From Chrysemys picta bellii (taxonomy: Eukaryota > Chordata > Testudines > Emydidae), in assembly GCF_011386835.1 (NCBI RefSeq), contig NC_088792.1, positions 221,312,394-221,376,393 of the forward strand: a stretch of DNA of 64,000 nt, in the 5' to 3' direction. The notes under the pieces were generated by a model. The model was not told the origin of the DNA. It worked only from the letters and a program-made list of their open reading frames with translations, and searched no databases. Shown here piece after piece: positions 10,403-21,628 of the stretch. The number at the start of each line of letters is the position of its first letter. Position 1 is the stretch's first letter. Made by a program: the position numbers and the translations under genes.

Positions 10403-12060
10403 ACAGCAAGGAGGGGAAGTAGTGGGAAAGTGTTGCTTACTCAAGTCAGGGAGAGAAAGGGTGAGCTCCTTACTGCTTTTTAGCAGAGAAGTGCCAGCAG
10501 GCTGCGTCCCTTATTTAACCCCTGCTGATCAGATAACTGAATAGGAGGGGATCCACAGGACCCACATAAAATTTACTGGGATCAGAGGATGGAACTAGAA
10601 TAGTGCAAAATGTTTGCCATTAAAATATTAAGCCATACAGAAGTCACCTGGTTTTAGGCTGTGTTATAAACCTGACACTCAGATTGGTCTTGAAGTTTTC
10701 AAACCAAACCTGAACTCATTTAAGATATGACATCAAAACCTTGTAAAATTCCAGGTTCACACAATGTTTTGGGTGAGTTTTGTATTTATATTTGGTTCAT
10801 TTAAACTCAGAACTCAAAGTGAAACTCAGGGAATCCTAACCCACAAAGAGCAAAACCAAGAAAATGTTCCCATGAATCCTTGTGAAATCCTTTGTTTCAG
10901 ACAGCACAAGAACCTGTGACGAGAAAGATGGAGGGATTAATAGAAAACCAATTCCTGAGAGTAGCAATGTCCCATACTAGTCTGGGAAAGGAAGCAGTAT
11001 CCTTAGAAGAAATTGAAAAACATAATTTTAGGAGTGGAAACACCTGAATCATCCAGCTTAAAATAAATGGAGAAAAGAAATGGGACACTCCACTCTTTAT
11101 TCTTCAGTTCCAGGCATTTGAATCTCAAAGAATCAATTTTTCAGAGTTTTTCTCCCCCCCAGCAAAGACATCAGTTTACTGCAAAATCCAAAACATTGAG
11201 ACAATTCAACTTCTTGTACTGCTATCAGATAGTTGCATTATTAAAAAAACAATGACTCTTGACACTTGCCTGCAGCTGTTGCACATTATGTAATATCTCC
11301 TAGAAACATCAGTGTAGTGACACTCTGGAAGATATTACACAATGTGTAGTTTATTTAGTACTGCCATTTCCTAAAGTTCAGGAAAGATTTAGATAACTAT
11401 GTTTATCTGCAGCAGCTGTGGAGACCAAAATAGCAAGCAGTTCCCAAATGATAAGAAACAGGACACTCCCTCTGCTGGCCAGAGGCGGCCACTCTAAATA
11501 ATGTGCACTAGTATTAATCCTATCTAAAGGGAACGTTTTAAGACTTTTACTTTTAAGGGTGCCCTGGAAAAGGACATTTGTTTTTAAACTTGGGTTTGTG
11601 CCCTTGTTTGCTTGCAATGTATAAAGAAGACCTGGAAGGTTTTTATTTCTATTTTTTAAAAAGTCCTCCCCCGGTCTCCTTCCCATTTTTTTTTTAGTTT
11701 AAGAAAATCAGGACTATAAATTCTGGCCTCCATTGGCTTAGTTGGAGGACCAGTGCATGACGGGCTGAGAGTGCTGAATCTGGAAGAAAGGCTTTCCTTA
11801 TTCAAAACATTAATCATTGAAGTTAAATAATTGTTAAACAAAAAAACAACTCAACTTTGACTTGGTTAGCTCGTGTGGTGCCAGCATTTCAGTGGCTTTC
11901 TAGTCATAGAGTCTTCCAGGCTAGACAGGACCTGAATTTTTAATGTCAAAGACAAACAAATTAACTTAAACAAAAAAACCTTTCAGGTCTTCTTTACCCA
12001 TCATAAACAAACCAACTAGGGCACCCTCTCTCCCCCCGCTTTGTAGATCACATTTAGGGC
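10403..12060. other. Unique DNA with one small hairpin
   Basis: No gene or dispersed repeat recognised. A hairpin-forming inverted repeat of 17 bp with one mismatch lies at 11282-11298 and 11330-11346. Confidence 0.45.
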
Positions 12061-12253
12061 TCAATTTTCAGTGTTGGTGAGGCCTCATCTGAAGTACTGT
12101 GTCCAGTTTTGGGCCCCACACTACAAGAAGGATGTGGAAAAATTGGAAAGAGTCCAGCAGAGAGCTGGTTAGGGGGCTGGAGCACATTCCTCATGAGGAG
12201 GGAACTGGGATTGTTTAGTCTGCAGAAGAGACGAATGAGGGGGGATTTGATAG

Positions 12254-14802
12254 TACTGCTCTACAGCCAAAATGCTTCTGAAATAAATGTAGTCAAACTT
12301 TACTAATTCTGGGTCACTGAGAACGAAAATGATGCTTAAAATTGTTGATTGGCTCTAGTTTTCAAGATATGCTATTGGGCCAGTATATATGACCCTTGAC
12401 TTGGGAATGGCGGAGGATAAGTGAGTTATAAAGGGAAGGGATCTCAATTTAAACCAGAAATGACTAAAATACATCTTTGACTGGATCTATGAATAAATCT
12501 ATGACTGGGTTTGGACAGTACTTGCTTTGTAGGCAAAACAATGAATGATGCAATCTGAAGCTGGTATTGCATCATACATGATATGAATTGCATCATGTTA
12601 TTCCTAGAAGTCATGGATGATGCAATCATAATGAAGCTTACATCACTCTGCTGAACAAATTGCCCTAGATCAGCTCTAGAAATCATACAGTGTCGTGCTC
12701 TCTTATTTGTCAGTGTTTGATTTTGCAAAGGGACACATTTCTGTTTAGCCAAAATGAGCAGAGATGCCTCGTACTTGTGTGAACAGTGCAGATAACTTCT
12801 GCTATGTTTGTGGTGAAGTGACTTTTGCATCACAAAAGGGCAGTATAACCACTATGGTTAAGAAAGCCTATCACCTTTATTTGGCTGCAAAATTGGAGAT
12901 CAGGACAAGAGGTGGGCCCCACACATATGCTGCAACACTTGTGCAACAAATCTTCGCCAGTGGTTGAACAGGAAAAGGAAATCTATGCCTTTTGCAGTGC
13001 CAATGATTTGGAGAGAGCCAACAGATCATACCAGCAATTGTTACTTCTGCATGGTGCCTCCAGTTGGGAAAGGTGTGTCAAAGAAGAAAAAGTGGACTGT
13101 GCATTATCCAAACATTCCATCAACTATACGCCCAGTACTCCACGGAGAAGGACTGCCGGTTCCTGATGCACCAGAATCATTCTCACTTGAGTCAGACGAG
13201 GAAGAGGAAGAGGATGAAACTTCTGGTCCTGAACCATCAATGTCACAGGACCCACATTTTCTCCCATCCTCCTCCTCTGAACCACACCTCATAACACAAG
13301 GTGAACTGAATGACCTTGTCAGGGATTTGGAACTACGCAAGACTAAGACAGAGCTGTTGGGCTCCAGACTACAGCAGTGGAATCTCCTGGCAGGTGATAT
13401 TAGGGTTTCCATGTTCCATGACCGTCAAAAGGATCTTGTCCCGTTCTTCTTCATGGAAGGTGATCTTGTAGCCTGCAACAACATTGATGGTGTGATGGCA
13501 GCCCTCAACATCGTTCACGATCCAGATGAGTGGAGACTGTTCACTGATTCATCGAAGACGAGTCTTAAAGCTGTTTTCCTGCATAATGGCAATGTTTTGC
13601 CATCAATTCCAGTTGGTCATGCAGTCCATATGAAGGAAACCTATGACAACATGAAACAACTTTTGAGGTGCATAAACTATGAGCAACATCAGTGGCAGCT
13701 TTGTGGTGATTTGAAGGTTGTTGCTCTCTTGCTTGGTCTGCAGAGTGGATACACAAAGTACTGCTGTTTTCTCTGCGAATGGGATAGTCGTGCAAGAGAT
13801 TCCCACTACATCAAGAAAGATTGGCCACTCCGACAGTCATTGGAGCCTGGGAGGAAAAGTGTTCAGCATCCACCACTTGTTGAATCAAGGAAGATTTTGT
13901 TACCATCTTTACACATCAAGCTGGGTCTGATGAAGAACTTTGTCAAGGCCATTGACAAAACACAAGCAGCTTTCAAGTACCTCTGTGGAAAATTTCCAAG
14001 GTTAAGTGAAGCTAAGATAAAGGAAGGTGTCTTTGTTGGTCCTCAGATTCGTGAACTTCTTCGAGATGATGCTTTTGACCATGCACTGCATGGCAAGGAA
14101 AAGACGGCATGGAAAGCCTTCCAGTTAGTGGCAATAAATTTTCTCGGAAACAACAAGGCAGACAACTACAGGTTGTTGGTGGAAAACCTCCTCAAGGCAT
14201 ACAAAAGCCTTGGTTGCAACATGTCGCTAAAGATACATTTTTTTGCACTCTCATCTAGATTTTTTTCTACCGAACTGTGGAGCAGTGAGCGATGAGTACG
14301 GCAAGCGATTTCACCAGGACATTGCAACAACGGAGAAACGCTATCAGGGCAAATGGAGCCCGCCAATGCTTGCAGACTATTGCTGGACAGTGACAAGAGA
14401 TGCTCCATTTAATGAATACAAGAGACAAGCCAAGAAGTGCCGAGTAGACACTGAATAGGACTAAATTATGTACATAATAGTTTTTTGCCTTTTGTTTCAT
14501 AATCAATTTTATTTATATAACCCTTTTGCTGATTTTAAAGTGTTACATAAACAGGACAGGTGAAATATTATCATGTAAAGCAATCATAAACACATGAAAA
14601 GACCTAGGTTTACAATTTATGATTAAAACTCTACTATCTACACAATATACATAGACATAAAATGTAAAAACGTAAATATCTTAGAAACAGTAGCCAATCA
14701 GTTGTTTTAATTGTCATATTTGAATTCAGCACATCAAAATACATAATAAATAGCACATTTTATCTCTGAAGCAGACGACTTCTCAAAAATTGTAGACCAG
14801 TG
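12254..14802 (+). mobile_element. 2.55-kb DNA transposon, possibly CACTA/CMC-like, near-intact coding region
   Basis: The boundaries come from the interrupted CR1. The left end is TACTGCTCTACA (12254) and the right end, read on the minus strand, is CACTGGTCTACA (ending at 14802): 12-bp inverted termini with two mismatches. A second weakly matching block (GCTTC-GA-ATAAA) lies further in. Both sides are flanked by AG (12252-12253 and 14803-14804), so the target duplication is about 2 bp. CACTG termini and a 2-bp duplication recall the CACTA/Mirage/Chapaev (CMC) group, which is inference. The only coding region is a ~560-residue transposase-like protein at 12764-14458. Confidence 0.8.
12764..14458 (+). 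pseudogene. Transposase-like protein of unassigned family, two frameshifts
   Basis: Three overlapping frames read as one protein of roughly 560 residues. The start is the ATG at 12764 (MPRTCVNSADNFCYVC). A one-base frameshift near 12878 and another in a T run near 14237 break it; the central frame alone is open for 443 codons (12964-14295). N-terminal CYVC and ICCNTC form two CxxC pairs about 50 residues apart, like a ZAD-type zinc finger. Next come SNCYFC, a K-rich segment and an acidic Glu/Asp run. A conserved core then holds FTDSSKTSLKAV, CGDLKVVALLLG and YCCFLCEWDSR. The last frame contains GAVSDEYGKRFHQDI. Asp in FTDSS, Asp in CGDLK and a later Glu are candidate DDE residues, which is inference. 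It is the only ORF in the element, so it is probably its transposase. Few disruptions imply a fairly recent insertion. Confidence 0.75.
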
Positions 14803-15639
14803 AGCTGCTTTCAACTACCTGAAAGGAGGTTCCAAGGAGGATGGATCTAGACTGTTCTCAGTGGTACCAGATGACAGAAAAAGGAGTAATGGTCTCAAGT
14901 TGCAGTGGGGAAGGTTTAGGTTGGATATTAGAAAAAACGTTTTCACTAGGTGGGTGGTGAAGCACTGGAACGGGTTACCTAGGAAGGTGGTGGAATCTCC
15001 TTCCTTATAGGTTTATAAGGTCAGGCTTGACAAAGCCCTGGCTGGGATGATTTAGTTGGGGATTGGTCCTGCTTTGAGATGACCTCCTGAGGTCCCTTCC
15101 AACCCTGATATTCTATGATTCTATGATTCCCAGTATTCATTTTTAAAAACCAGAATCACATGCCATGGGAAATTTAAGATCTAGATCTGATTCCTTCTTT
15201 CACCATCAGCCATTGCTTAGGTCATGAAGAAGGCTCTGCCGTCGCTGTCTGTCCTGGATTACTTTTTACACATCCTCTTCATTGCTAAGTCCCATAAATT
15301 TTCCGTCTCTGGGCAGTGTTCATTAGAGGGATTCTTTCAGCTGGATCCTTTTGTATGGTCCTCTGGTTGACCAGTGGCACACCTCCCATAGAGATTAGGG
15401 GTTGTTGCTCTGAGGACTCTCTGTATTTCTTATAAATTCATTTCATTTAATGCTATTTTCTAAGCCATTTAGGTATCTGTACATTTGGTGGATTTCTGGC
15501 TTTCACATCCATATGTTAAGAGGGAAATAATAAATATTTAAGATAACAGGTAAAAGACTTGCAGTTTGGTTTGTATTGTGACACCGTTTTATTATTATTC
15601 CACTCATATTGTTTTGTTTGTATGTTATATTCCTTTCCA

Positions 15640-15780
15640 TTCTGTTTTGTCCATTTAGACTGCAAGCTCTTGGGGGCAGCGACTGTCTCTCGCTTTGTTT
15701 GCACAGTGCCTAGAACAATGGGACCCCATCCTCTGTTCGCTCCTAAGCACTATAATAATAAGTATTATTAATAATTAATA
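15640..15780 (+). repeat. Old dispersed repeat tail (GCACAGTGCCTAGAACAATGG type)
   Basis: The text around AGACTGCAAGCTCTTGGGG and CAGTGCCTAGAACAATGGG recurs in decayed form at 33400-33520 and about 56825-56890, so it is an ancient dispersed tail. Its class is uncertain (SINE or L2-type). Confidence 0.5.
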
Positions 15781-15814
15781 GCAAAATTAATTACTAATTT
15801 TTATAACTGCATTG

Positions 15815-16105
15815 AAGTAGCACCTAGAGGCCCCAACTAAGATCAGTGCTCCATTGTGCTAGATGCTGTACATACAAGACAACAGACAAGCTTCGTCTAA
15901 AAGGTTTACAGGCTAATTAGACAAGAGGGAGAAAGAAAGTATTATCATCCACGTTTTACTGATTGGGTAAAGAGGCACACAGAGATTCAATGACTTTCTC
16001 AAGGTCCCATCAGATGTCTGTGGACAGAGCTGGGAATGACTCCAGATCTCCCAAGTACCAGTTCAGTGCTTTAATCACAAGGCCAACCTTGCTTCCTACT
16101 GGATT
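15815..16105 (-). repeat. MIR-like CORE-SINE, antisense
   Basis: The plus strand holds the complement of the MIR core and tRNA-related head: GAGGCACACAGAGATTCAA, TTTCTCAAGGTCCCATCAG and CCAGATCTCCCAAGTACCAG. It is followed by the usual 'AATCACAAGGCCAACCTTGC' end. The left part (AGGCCCCAACTAAGATCAG) is shared with the copy at 40835. Confidence 0.7.
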
Positions 16106-17836
16106 TTAAGATATGTTAGTTAAAATGCATTCACTTACACATTCTGACATCACCTGTTTTCCTGCTCTAAACAGTGTAGGGATCTTTGTGACCATGCTAT
16201 GTCAAACAGCGCCCCGGGCTTTCCTTTCCCGGACTAGGCCAAACAGTTTAGGTAGGCAATAGAAAGACAAGTTATTAAATAACTACAATCCTGATGATGT
16301 ATTATTACTTTCTAATGATTATTTAAGAGATAAATGTATGGAACCACATGGAAAAACTTGAGATTTTAATAAAAAAAGCCTTAAAATAGGTTTGTTTTTG
16401 AGAGTTTGTCAAGGTTTTGGGTAGGAGAACTGGAGGGGATTCATTAACAACCTGACTGTAAATAAGAAGAACGTGCAACTGCTCTTTATTAATTAGTGAA
16501 TACTATATTTTGTCCAAGTGCTGTAAGGGCTGTTTACTGTCTGATGTATAGAGTTAAGTCAAAAGAGGCTGCTAGGAAAAACAAAGCACGAAATGAAAAT
16601 GACTAGAGATAAGACACTCCAGGTAAAACACTTTGGAGTTAAGAGAACATTGACTAGGCTATTAATTGGGACAAGCCTACCTACCTTGGCTCCAGCAAAA
16701 TAAAAAGACCTATTTTACTAGGGATGGGAGCTGAAGTTCAAAAGGACAGGAAACAGTTAAAAAGTCGCTCTCTCTAGAAAGACTGGTCAGTTGGGGCTGT
16801 CAGGGGGAGCAAGATGCCTCAGAGAGAGGCTCCATGGAGGGAGTCTGGAGCAGTTGAACCTACCTGGCCAACACTGGGGGGAGGGATATCTGGATAAATA
16901 GACTGTTTTATTATTTTGAAATCCTTGTTCCCTTATGTTATGTAGGGTCCTACTGTTAAGAATCAACAATAATTTGTTTAGAAAAGGCTACATGCAATAT
17001 AGCCTTGATATACAATTCCTTATATATAGCACTGGTCACAGTTCACAAAGGGCAGATCTTCAGGTACTGAACTCAAGTTGGGCCTGTTGAAGTAATCATG
17101 GGCTGTATATAGGGATCTGTAACCCAGGCCTTGGGTGAAGAATGCGAGAACTGCACGAGTCCATGCCAAGAGAAGCAAGAGCTTGAGACTGGTCATGTGA
17201 GAGGTGCACTCAGAGAAAGAAAGGGTGCAGCTAACTTCGTAACCAAGACAGTCAGTTTTCTGGACTACGGGTGTTTGGGGGATTGTTAACGAATACATCA
17301 CATGTTAAAATGGAAAAGAAAGGCCATGAAATAAGCAACACTAGGTTAATACAGCTAACTACAGATGGATTAAAGAAGTGTTCATCAGTCGGTACCCCAG
17401 GAGTAAGGATGTATTCAGAAGCCTGGGGACAGGTTGTTTTGTTTTGACTTCCTGACCTCATTTCCATTTGGGTTCATCAACATGCCCAGTCTGTCACTCC
17501 AGGACAGCTGCTCTTTACAGCAGTGTTTCTGAAAGTGAAATCAAAGTCTTGGCTCAGAATAATTGGCCCTATCACAAAAGTGCTATTTTTTTTTCCAAAG
17601 GTGATATTTCCTTAAGTGAGGTGATAACAGGAGGATCCCCGCTGTTTGGCATGCCTGTGAAAGTCTAAGATTGTGGTGGAGGAACAAACAGACCACTGCA
17701 TTTCAATGTATTTTTATGTAATATATTGCAGTAGTTTTCTAAATAAAGTACAGTGGCTTTATAACTAATGAGTGGAATGAGTTCAGTGATACCAGCAGAG
17801 TATCTGCTCAAGGGAAAACCAGGGCAGGCAGAAAAC
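16106..17836. other. Unique DNA, no gene seen
   Basis: I recognise no gene, RNA or repeat in this stretch. Confidence 0.45.
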
Positions 17837-17849
17837 TAGATTTTAAAAG

Positions 17850-18568
17850 TATCAGAGGGGTAGCCGTGTTAGTCTGAATCTGTAAAAAGCAACAGAGGGT
17901 CCTGTGGCACCTTTGAGACTCACAGAAGTACTGGGAGCGTAAGCTTTCGTGGGTAAGAACCTCACTTCTTCAGATGCAAGTAATGGAAATCTCCAGAGGC
18001 AGGTATATATCAGTGTGGAGATAACGAGGTTAGTTCAATCAGGGAGGGTGAGGTGCTCTGCTAGCAGTTGAGGTGTGAACACCAAGGGAGGAGAAACTGT
18101 TTCTGTAGTTGGATAGCCATTCACAGTCTTTGTTTAATCCTGATCTGATGGTGTCAAATTTGCAAATGAACTGGAGCTCAGCAGTTTCTCTTTGGAGTCT
18201 GGTCCTGAAGTTTTTTTGCTGTAAGATGGCTACCTTTACATCTGCTACTGTGTGGCCAGGGAGGTTGGAGTGTTCTCCTACAGGTTTTTGTATATTGCCA
18301 TTCCTGATATCTGACTTGTGTCCATTTATCCTCTTGCGTAGTGACTGTCCAGTTTGGCCAATGTACATAGCAGAGGGGCATTGCTGGCATATGATGGCAT
18401 ATATAACATTGGTGGACGTGCAGGTGATATCTCCACACTGATATATACCTGCCTCTGGAGATTTCCATTACTTGCATCTGAAGAAGTGAGGTTCTTACCC
18501 ACGAAAGCTTATGCTCCCAGTACTTCTGTTAGTCTCAAAGGTGCCACAGGACCCTCTGTTGCTTTTTA
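17850..18568 (-). mobile_element. Penelope-like element, head-to-head inverted copy (719 bp)
   Basis: A perfect 13-bp direct repeat, TAGATTTTAAAAG, flanks it (17837-17849 and 18569-18581). From 17850 to about 18430 it is a minus-strand PLE 3' part with the GIY-YIG ORF. From about 18425 to 18568 the 3' UTR is repeated in plus orientation. Such inverted, truncated copies with variable-length duplications are known for PLEs. A hammerhead-like core (CTGAAGA...ACGAAA) starts at 18478 on the plus arm and is mirrored on the minus arm. Confidence 0.9.
18039..18440 (-). pseudogene. PLE GIY-YIG endonuclease domain, 5'-truncated
   Basis: About 130 codons are open on the minus strand, from the inversion junction near 18440 to the stop at 18039. 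The N-terminal stretch reads NVIYAIICQQCPSAMYIGQT, with the 'IY' and 'YIG' halves of the GIY-YIG motif, then LRKRINGHKSDIRNGN, PVGEH and RLQRETAEL. It ends with GLNKDCEW and STASRAPHPP. GIY-YIG nucleases of Penelope-like elements nick DNA to prime reverse transcription. The paired Cys residues before YIG and the later Arg and His agree with PLE endonucleases. The RT that should precede it is absent, so the copy is dead although this domain has no stop. Confidence 0.85.
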
Positions 18569-18581
18569 TAGATTTTAAAAG

Positions 18582-19449
18582 ATACTTGGAGTAACTTGGG
18601 ATATTTCAAAGGGAATATCCCCATCCCACAAAAAGGTGGTGGTGCAGATATTTCCATTGAGTATTTATCTGTGATTCTGGTTTTTAGACCTGCCAACACT
18701 GAGCTGCTGTATAGAGTAGAAGTTTTTGTCACTCAGCTATTAAGGTGATGGGGGACAAAAATACTGAGAAAGTACTGAGAAAGGACACTTATTGCAGATA
18801 AACCTGGGATGATTCTTGATAGAACTGCAGCAGACACCATTATACTACTTAGATAATGTAGATGTGAATTTGGTTCTCATGAACATAGGGAATGAATAAT
18901 TCTGGCTGGAGTCAGACATTATGAATTCAGGTGCAATTGCTCCAAGTATCTTTTAAAATCTAATTTCCCGCTGTCCCGTTTCTCCCTGGAGCAGAAGTTA
19001 ATACTCTGCTGATATCACTGACCTCATTATCTAAGCCTAATGTTTAGAGCCAAGTTTTTAGAAGTGAAACGTCAGTTTATTAACTCCATTGTGTCACTGT
19101 AGGGAGATTGTAAATCAAAGGCTAGTGTCTGCATTGGACAAGAAAGACAATTACAAATTGGGGAAGAGAACTGGTGTAATCTCACAGAAACACAGGCAAA
19201 GGAAATACCAAGTGGAGTGGCAACGCTCTGCGGGTTTGAATTTCCTTTCACAGTTTGATTAACTAAATACTATTATAAACAAACATTTAGGGCCAAATTT
19301 ATAAAATAAAAGGATGAATCCATTTCTGATTAAATGTTTTGGCTTTTTCTGAAAAGGATGAAAAAGAAATCAGTTTTCAGCAATCACAACTCTCCCCCCC
19401 CCCCATTTACCCCCCCAACCCACCAACTGAAAATAGAAAACTTTTCATA
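18582..19449. other. Unique AT-rich DNA
   Basis: Nothing recognisable. Confidence 0.45.
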
Positions 19450-19680
19450 TATTCATAGAGTCCGATGCCAGAAGGCTTGTGATCATCTAGCTTGATTTTC
19501 TGTATAGCACAGGCCATATTACCCCCTTCTCCCCCCAATAAATCCTGCAGCATGTATCTTTTAGAAAAACATCCAGTCCTGAGTTTAAAATGGCTAGAGA
19601 TGGAGAATCCACCATGACTCTTAGCAGTTTTTTCCAATGGTTAATAATCAATGGTTAATTTCAGTTGGTCAGAGTGAATT
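19450..19680 (-). repeat. CR1/L3-like 3' end, antisense
   Basis: The plus strand starts TTCATAGAGTCCGATGCCAGAAGG and continues with AACATCCAGTCCTGAG and GAGATGGAGAATCCACCATG. This is the complement of a CR1-type RT C-terminus and 3' UTR, with the same text as the copy at 38543. Confidence 0.75.
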
Positions 19681-21625
19681 TTCAATAAAACCAACAATTT
19701 TTGGCTGGCTGGACAAAATGTTTTCATTGCCAAAAATGAATACCGTTCAGTTTTGATGGTCTTGTCAAAACCTTAAACAATTTTGTGGAAAAATTTCAAC
19801 ATAAAAGAAATCTTTCATTTCAGAATTTTTCACAAGAAACAAATATTTTCTGACCAGCACTTCTAAATACCATCTGCATGCAGAACTGTTCAAGATGCAC
19901 ATTCAAGGCAGGCAATTACAAATACAATCATAGGCCTGCAATTGAGCAAATATTTTGTTTTTATAATTTTTTTCAAAATGTGACTGTGAAATTCATCACT
20001 TACTTCTGGGATATACATTTATTAAATGTTCCAGGCAATTCTGAGCATTAGTTTGCATTCCATTTCTGAATAAAAATAATCTCATAAATAATACTTGGTC
20101 TCATCCCTAACAGGTGCCTAATCCAATGCCAAGAATGATTACCGCTGGGGAGGTAATAATGTAGAATGTAACACTTGTGTTTGCATGTACACATGCACAA
20201 CCATGAAGGGTAGACAAACTGTACCTGAGACTATTTGACTAGTAGTTGTATGAATATTGATAGTGCCTAAATGCCTCAATCAGGATCAGGGCCCAGTTGT
20301 GCTAGGCGATGAGTGGAGTAAGACACAGTCTGTGCCTTGAAGACCTTATGATCAAATGCCCTCATCCTGAAAACACATAGACATGTCCCCTTTGAGTCAA
20401 ATTAAATATGTGCCTCTGGACCCAATCCTGCCACTGCATCTGCCTGGGCAGACTCCTAACATCAACGAGGATCAGCAGCCCAACTACCACATGCACCTCC
20501 AGGATCAGAGCCTAACCATCTGCAGGGCCTAAAATGACAAAAACCAGATGAAGGGTGAGAGAAAAAGAGACAACATGACAGCAACGTGAGCAGGATGACA
20601 TGTTGTGTCAATATATAGGGCAAGTCATATGGTGTGATAGATCCTCTGTTTTCTTCTGTATGGGAAGAAAGGGTTTGGCTTTTAGTTTTGCCTATTGTCT
20701 ATTTTATTATTTGCCTTTGCCTCTTACCCTCCCAATGCTGCTGCAGGAGAACTGTGCGGTCCTTGTGCCTCAAACAAGAAGGAGCCCCTTCCACAAGTGT
20801 ACTCGAATGTACAACAGTCTATTTTGCTCTTCTGTGTTTCAAGGTCTGTGAGCATGTCCAGCATAAAGCCCTAGTTTTAGGCATTTATAACTCGGCTGAA
20901 GGAAATGAACTCATTTAAACATTTCCAAAACAACTGCCCAGCCCTGTGTGGTGCTGATCACTTCAGCATTGACTGTGCTCAGTATGCTACAGAAGGAGCT
21001 CACCAGTGCACAGATTCAGACCCCAAGGGCTAGATTATGCACCCAAGTGAAATCAGTAGCAAAACTTCCCATTGATTTATAATTGTACAGCATCAAGGCC
21101 CAACTTCCCAATATAATCAATAATACATGCATAGGGGTACAAAGAGAAAAGTGTGTGTATAAAATATGCAGCATAAACTAGGTAAACAGAGCTACCTAGT
21201 CATGAGTGGTGCTTTAGCCCATACATTTTGTGTGGACAGCTATATTTCAAAATTTAGTTGTCAGAGTCAGCTTGCAACTTATACCAGCAAAGCTGTGCTT
21301 AAACTGGTACAACTTATTCCACCCAACCCAAGTGAAAAAAGCCATAGTGGTAAAAGCGCAGTTTAGCTGCTGTAACTGCATCTACACTAGGAGGTTTTTG
21401 CCAGTACAGTTATGTAGGTAAGGGGTCACACCTACTGACAACTGTCACCAACATAGCTATGCAGTCAGAAGTCTGTGGTGTAGCCTTAGACTGCAACCAC
21501 CTTGGAACAGTGAATGTGTCTTGGCCTATTTCTCTTTAAAGCACTTGGCACACTTTGTGATGGTCAGAAACAGCTCAGCTCAAAGGTTGTTTTGCTCACC
21601 TGGGAACACAATGAGTCTTTGTCAA
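19681..21625. other. Mostly unique DNA with faint repeat remnants
   Basis: A remnant of an old dispersed repeat (CAATCAGGATCAGGGCCCAG...GTGCTAGGCGATG) lies at about 20255-20345. Text near 21360-21440 (CATCTACACTAGGAGG, ACAGTTATGTAGG) looks MITE-like, but I could not find its ends. No gene seen. Confidence 0.4.
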
Positions 21626-21628
21626 GTG

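Larger units (their letters stand above)
12065..15128 (+). mobile_element. CR1 3' end split by a DNA transposon
   Basis: Two plus-strand CR1 pieces, 12065-12253 and 14803-15128, join precisely. The left piece ends ...GGGGGATTTGATAG and the right resumes AGCTGCTTTCAACTACCTG, which is continuous CR1 RT C-terminal sequence. Translated signs include the reading 'YCVQFWAPH...LERVQ' region in decayed form. The 3' UTR ends with the typical CR1 terminus, two ATTCTATG units near 15108-15128. The gap is filled by the 2.55-kb transposon described separately. Confidence 0.88.

Noticed and set aside
13104..13412. 102-codon minus-strand ORF rich in Ser
   Set aside because: It is the complement of the acidic (Glu/Asp) segment of the transposase frame on the plus strand.
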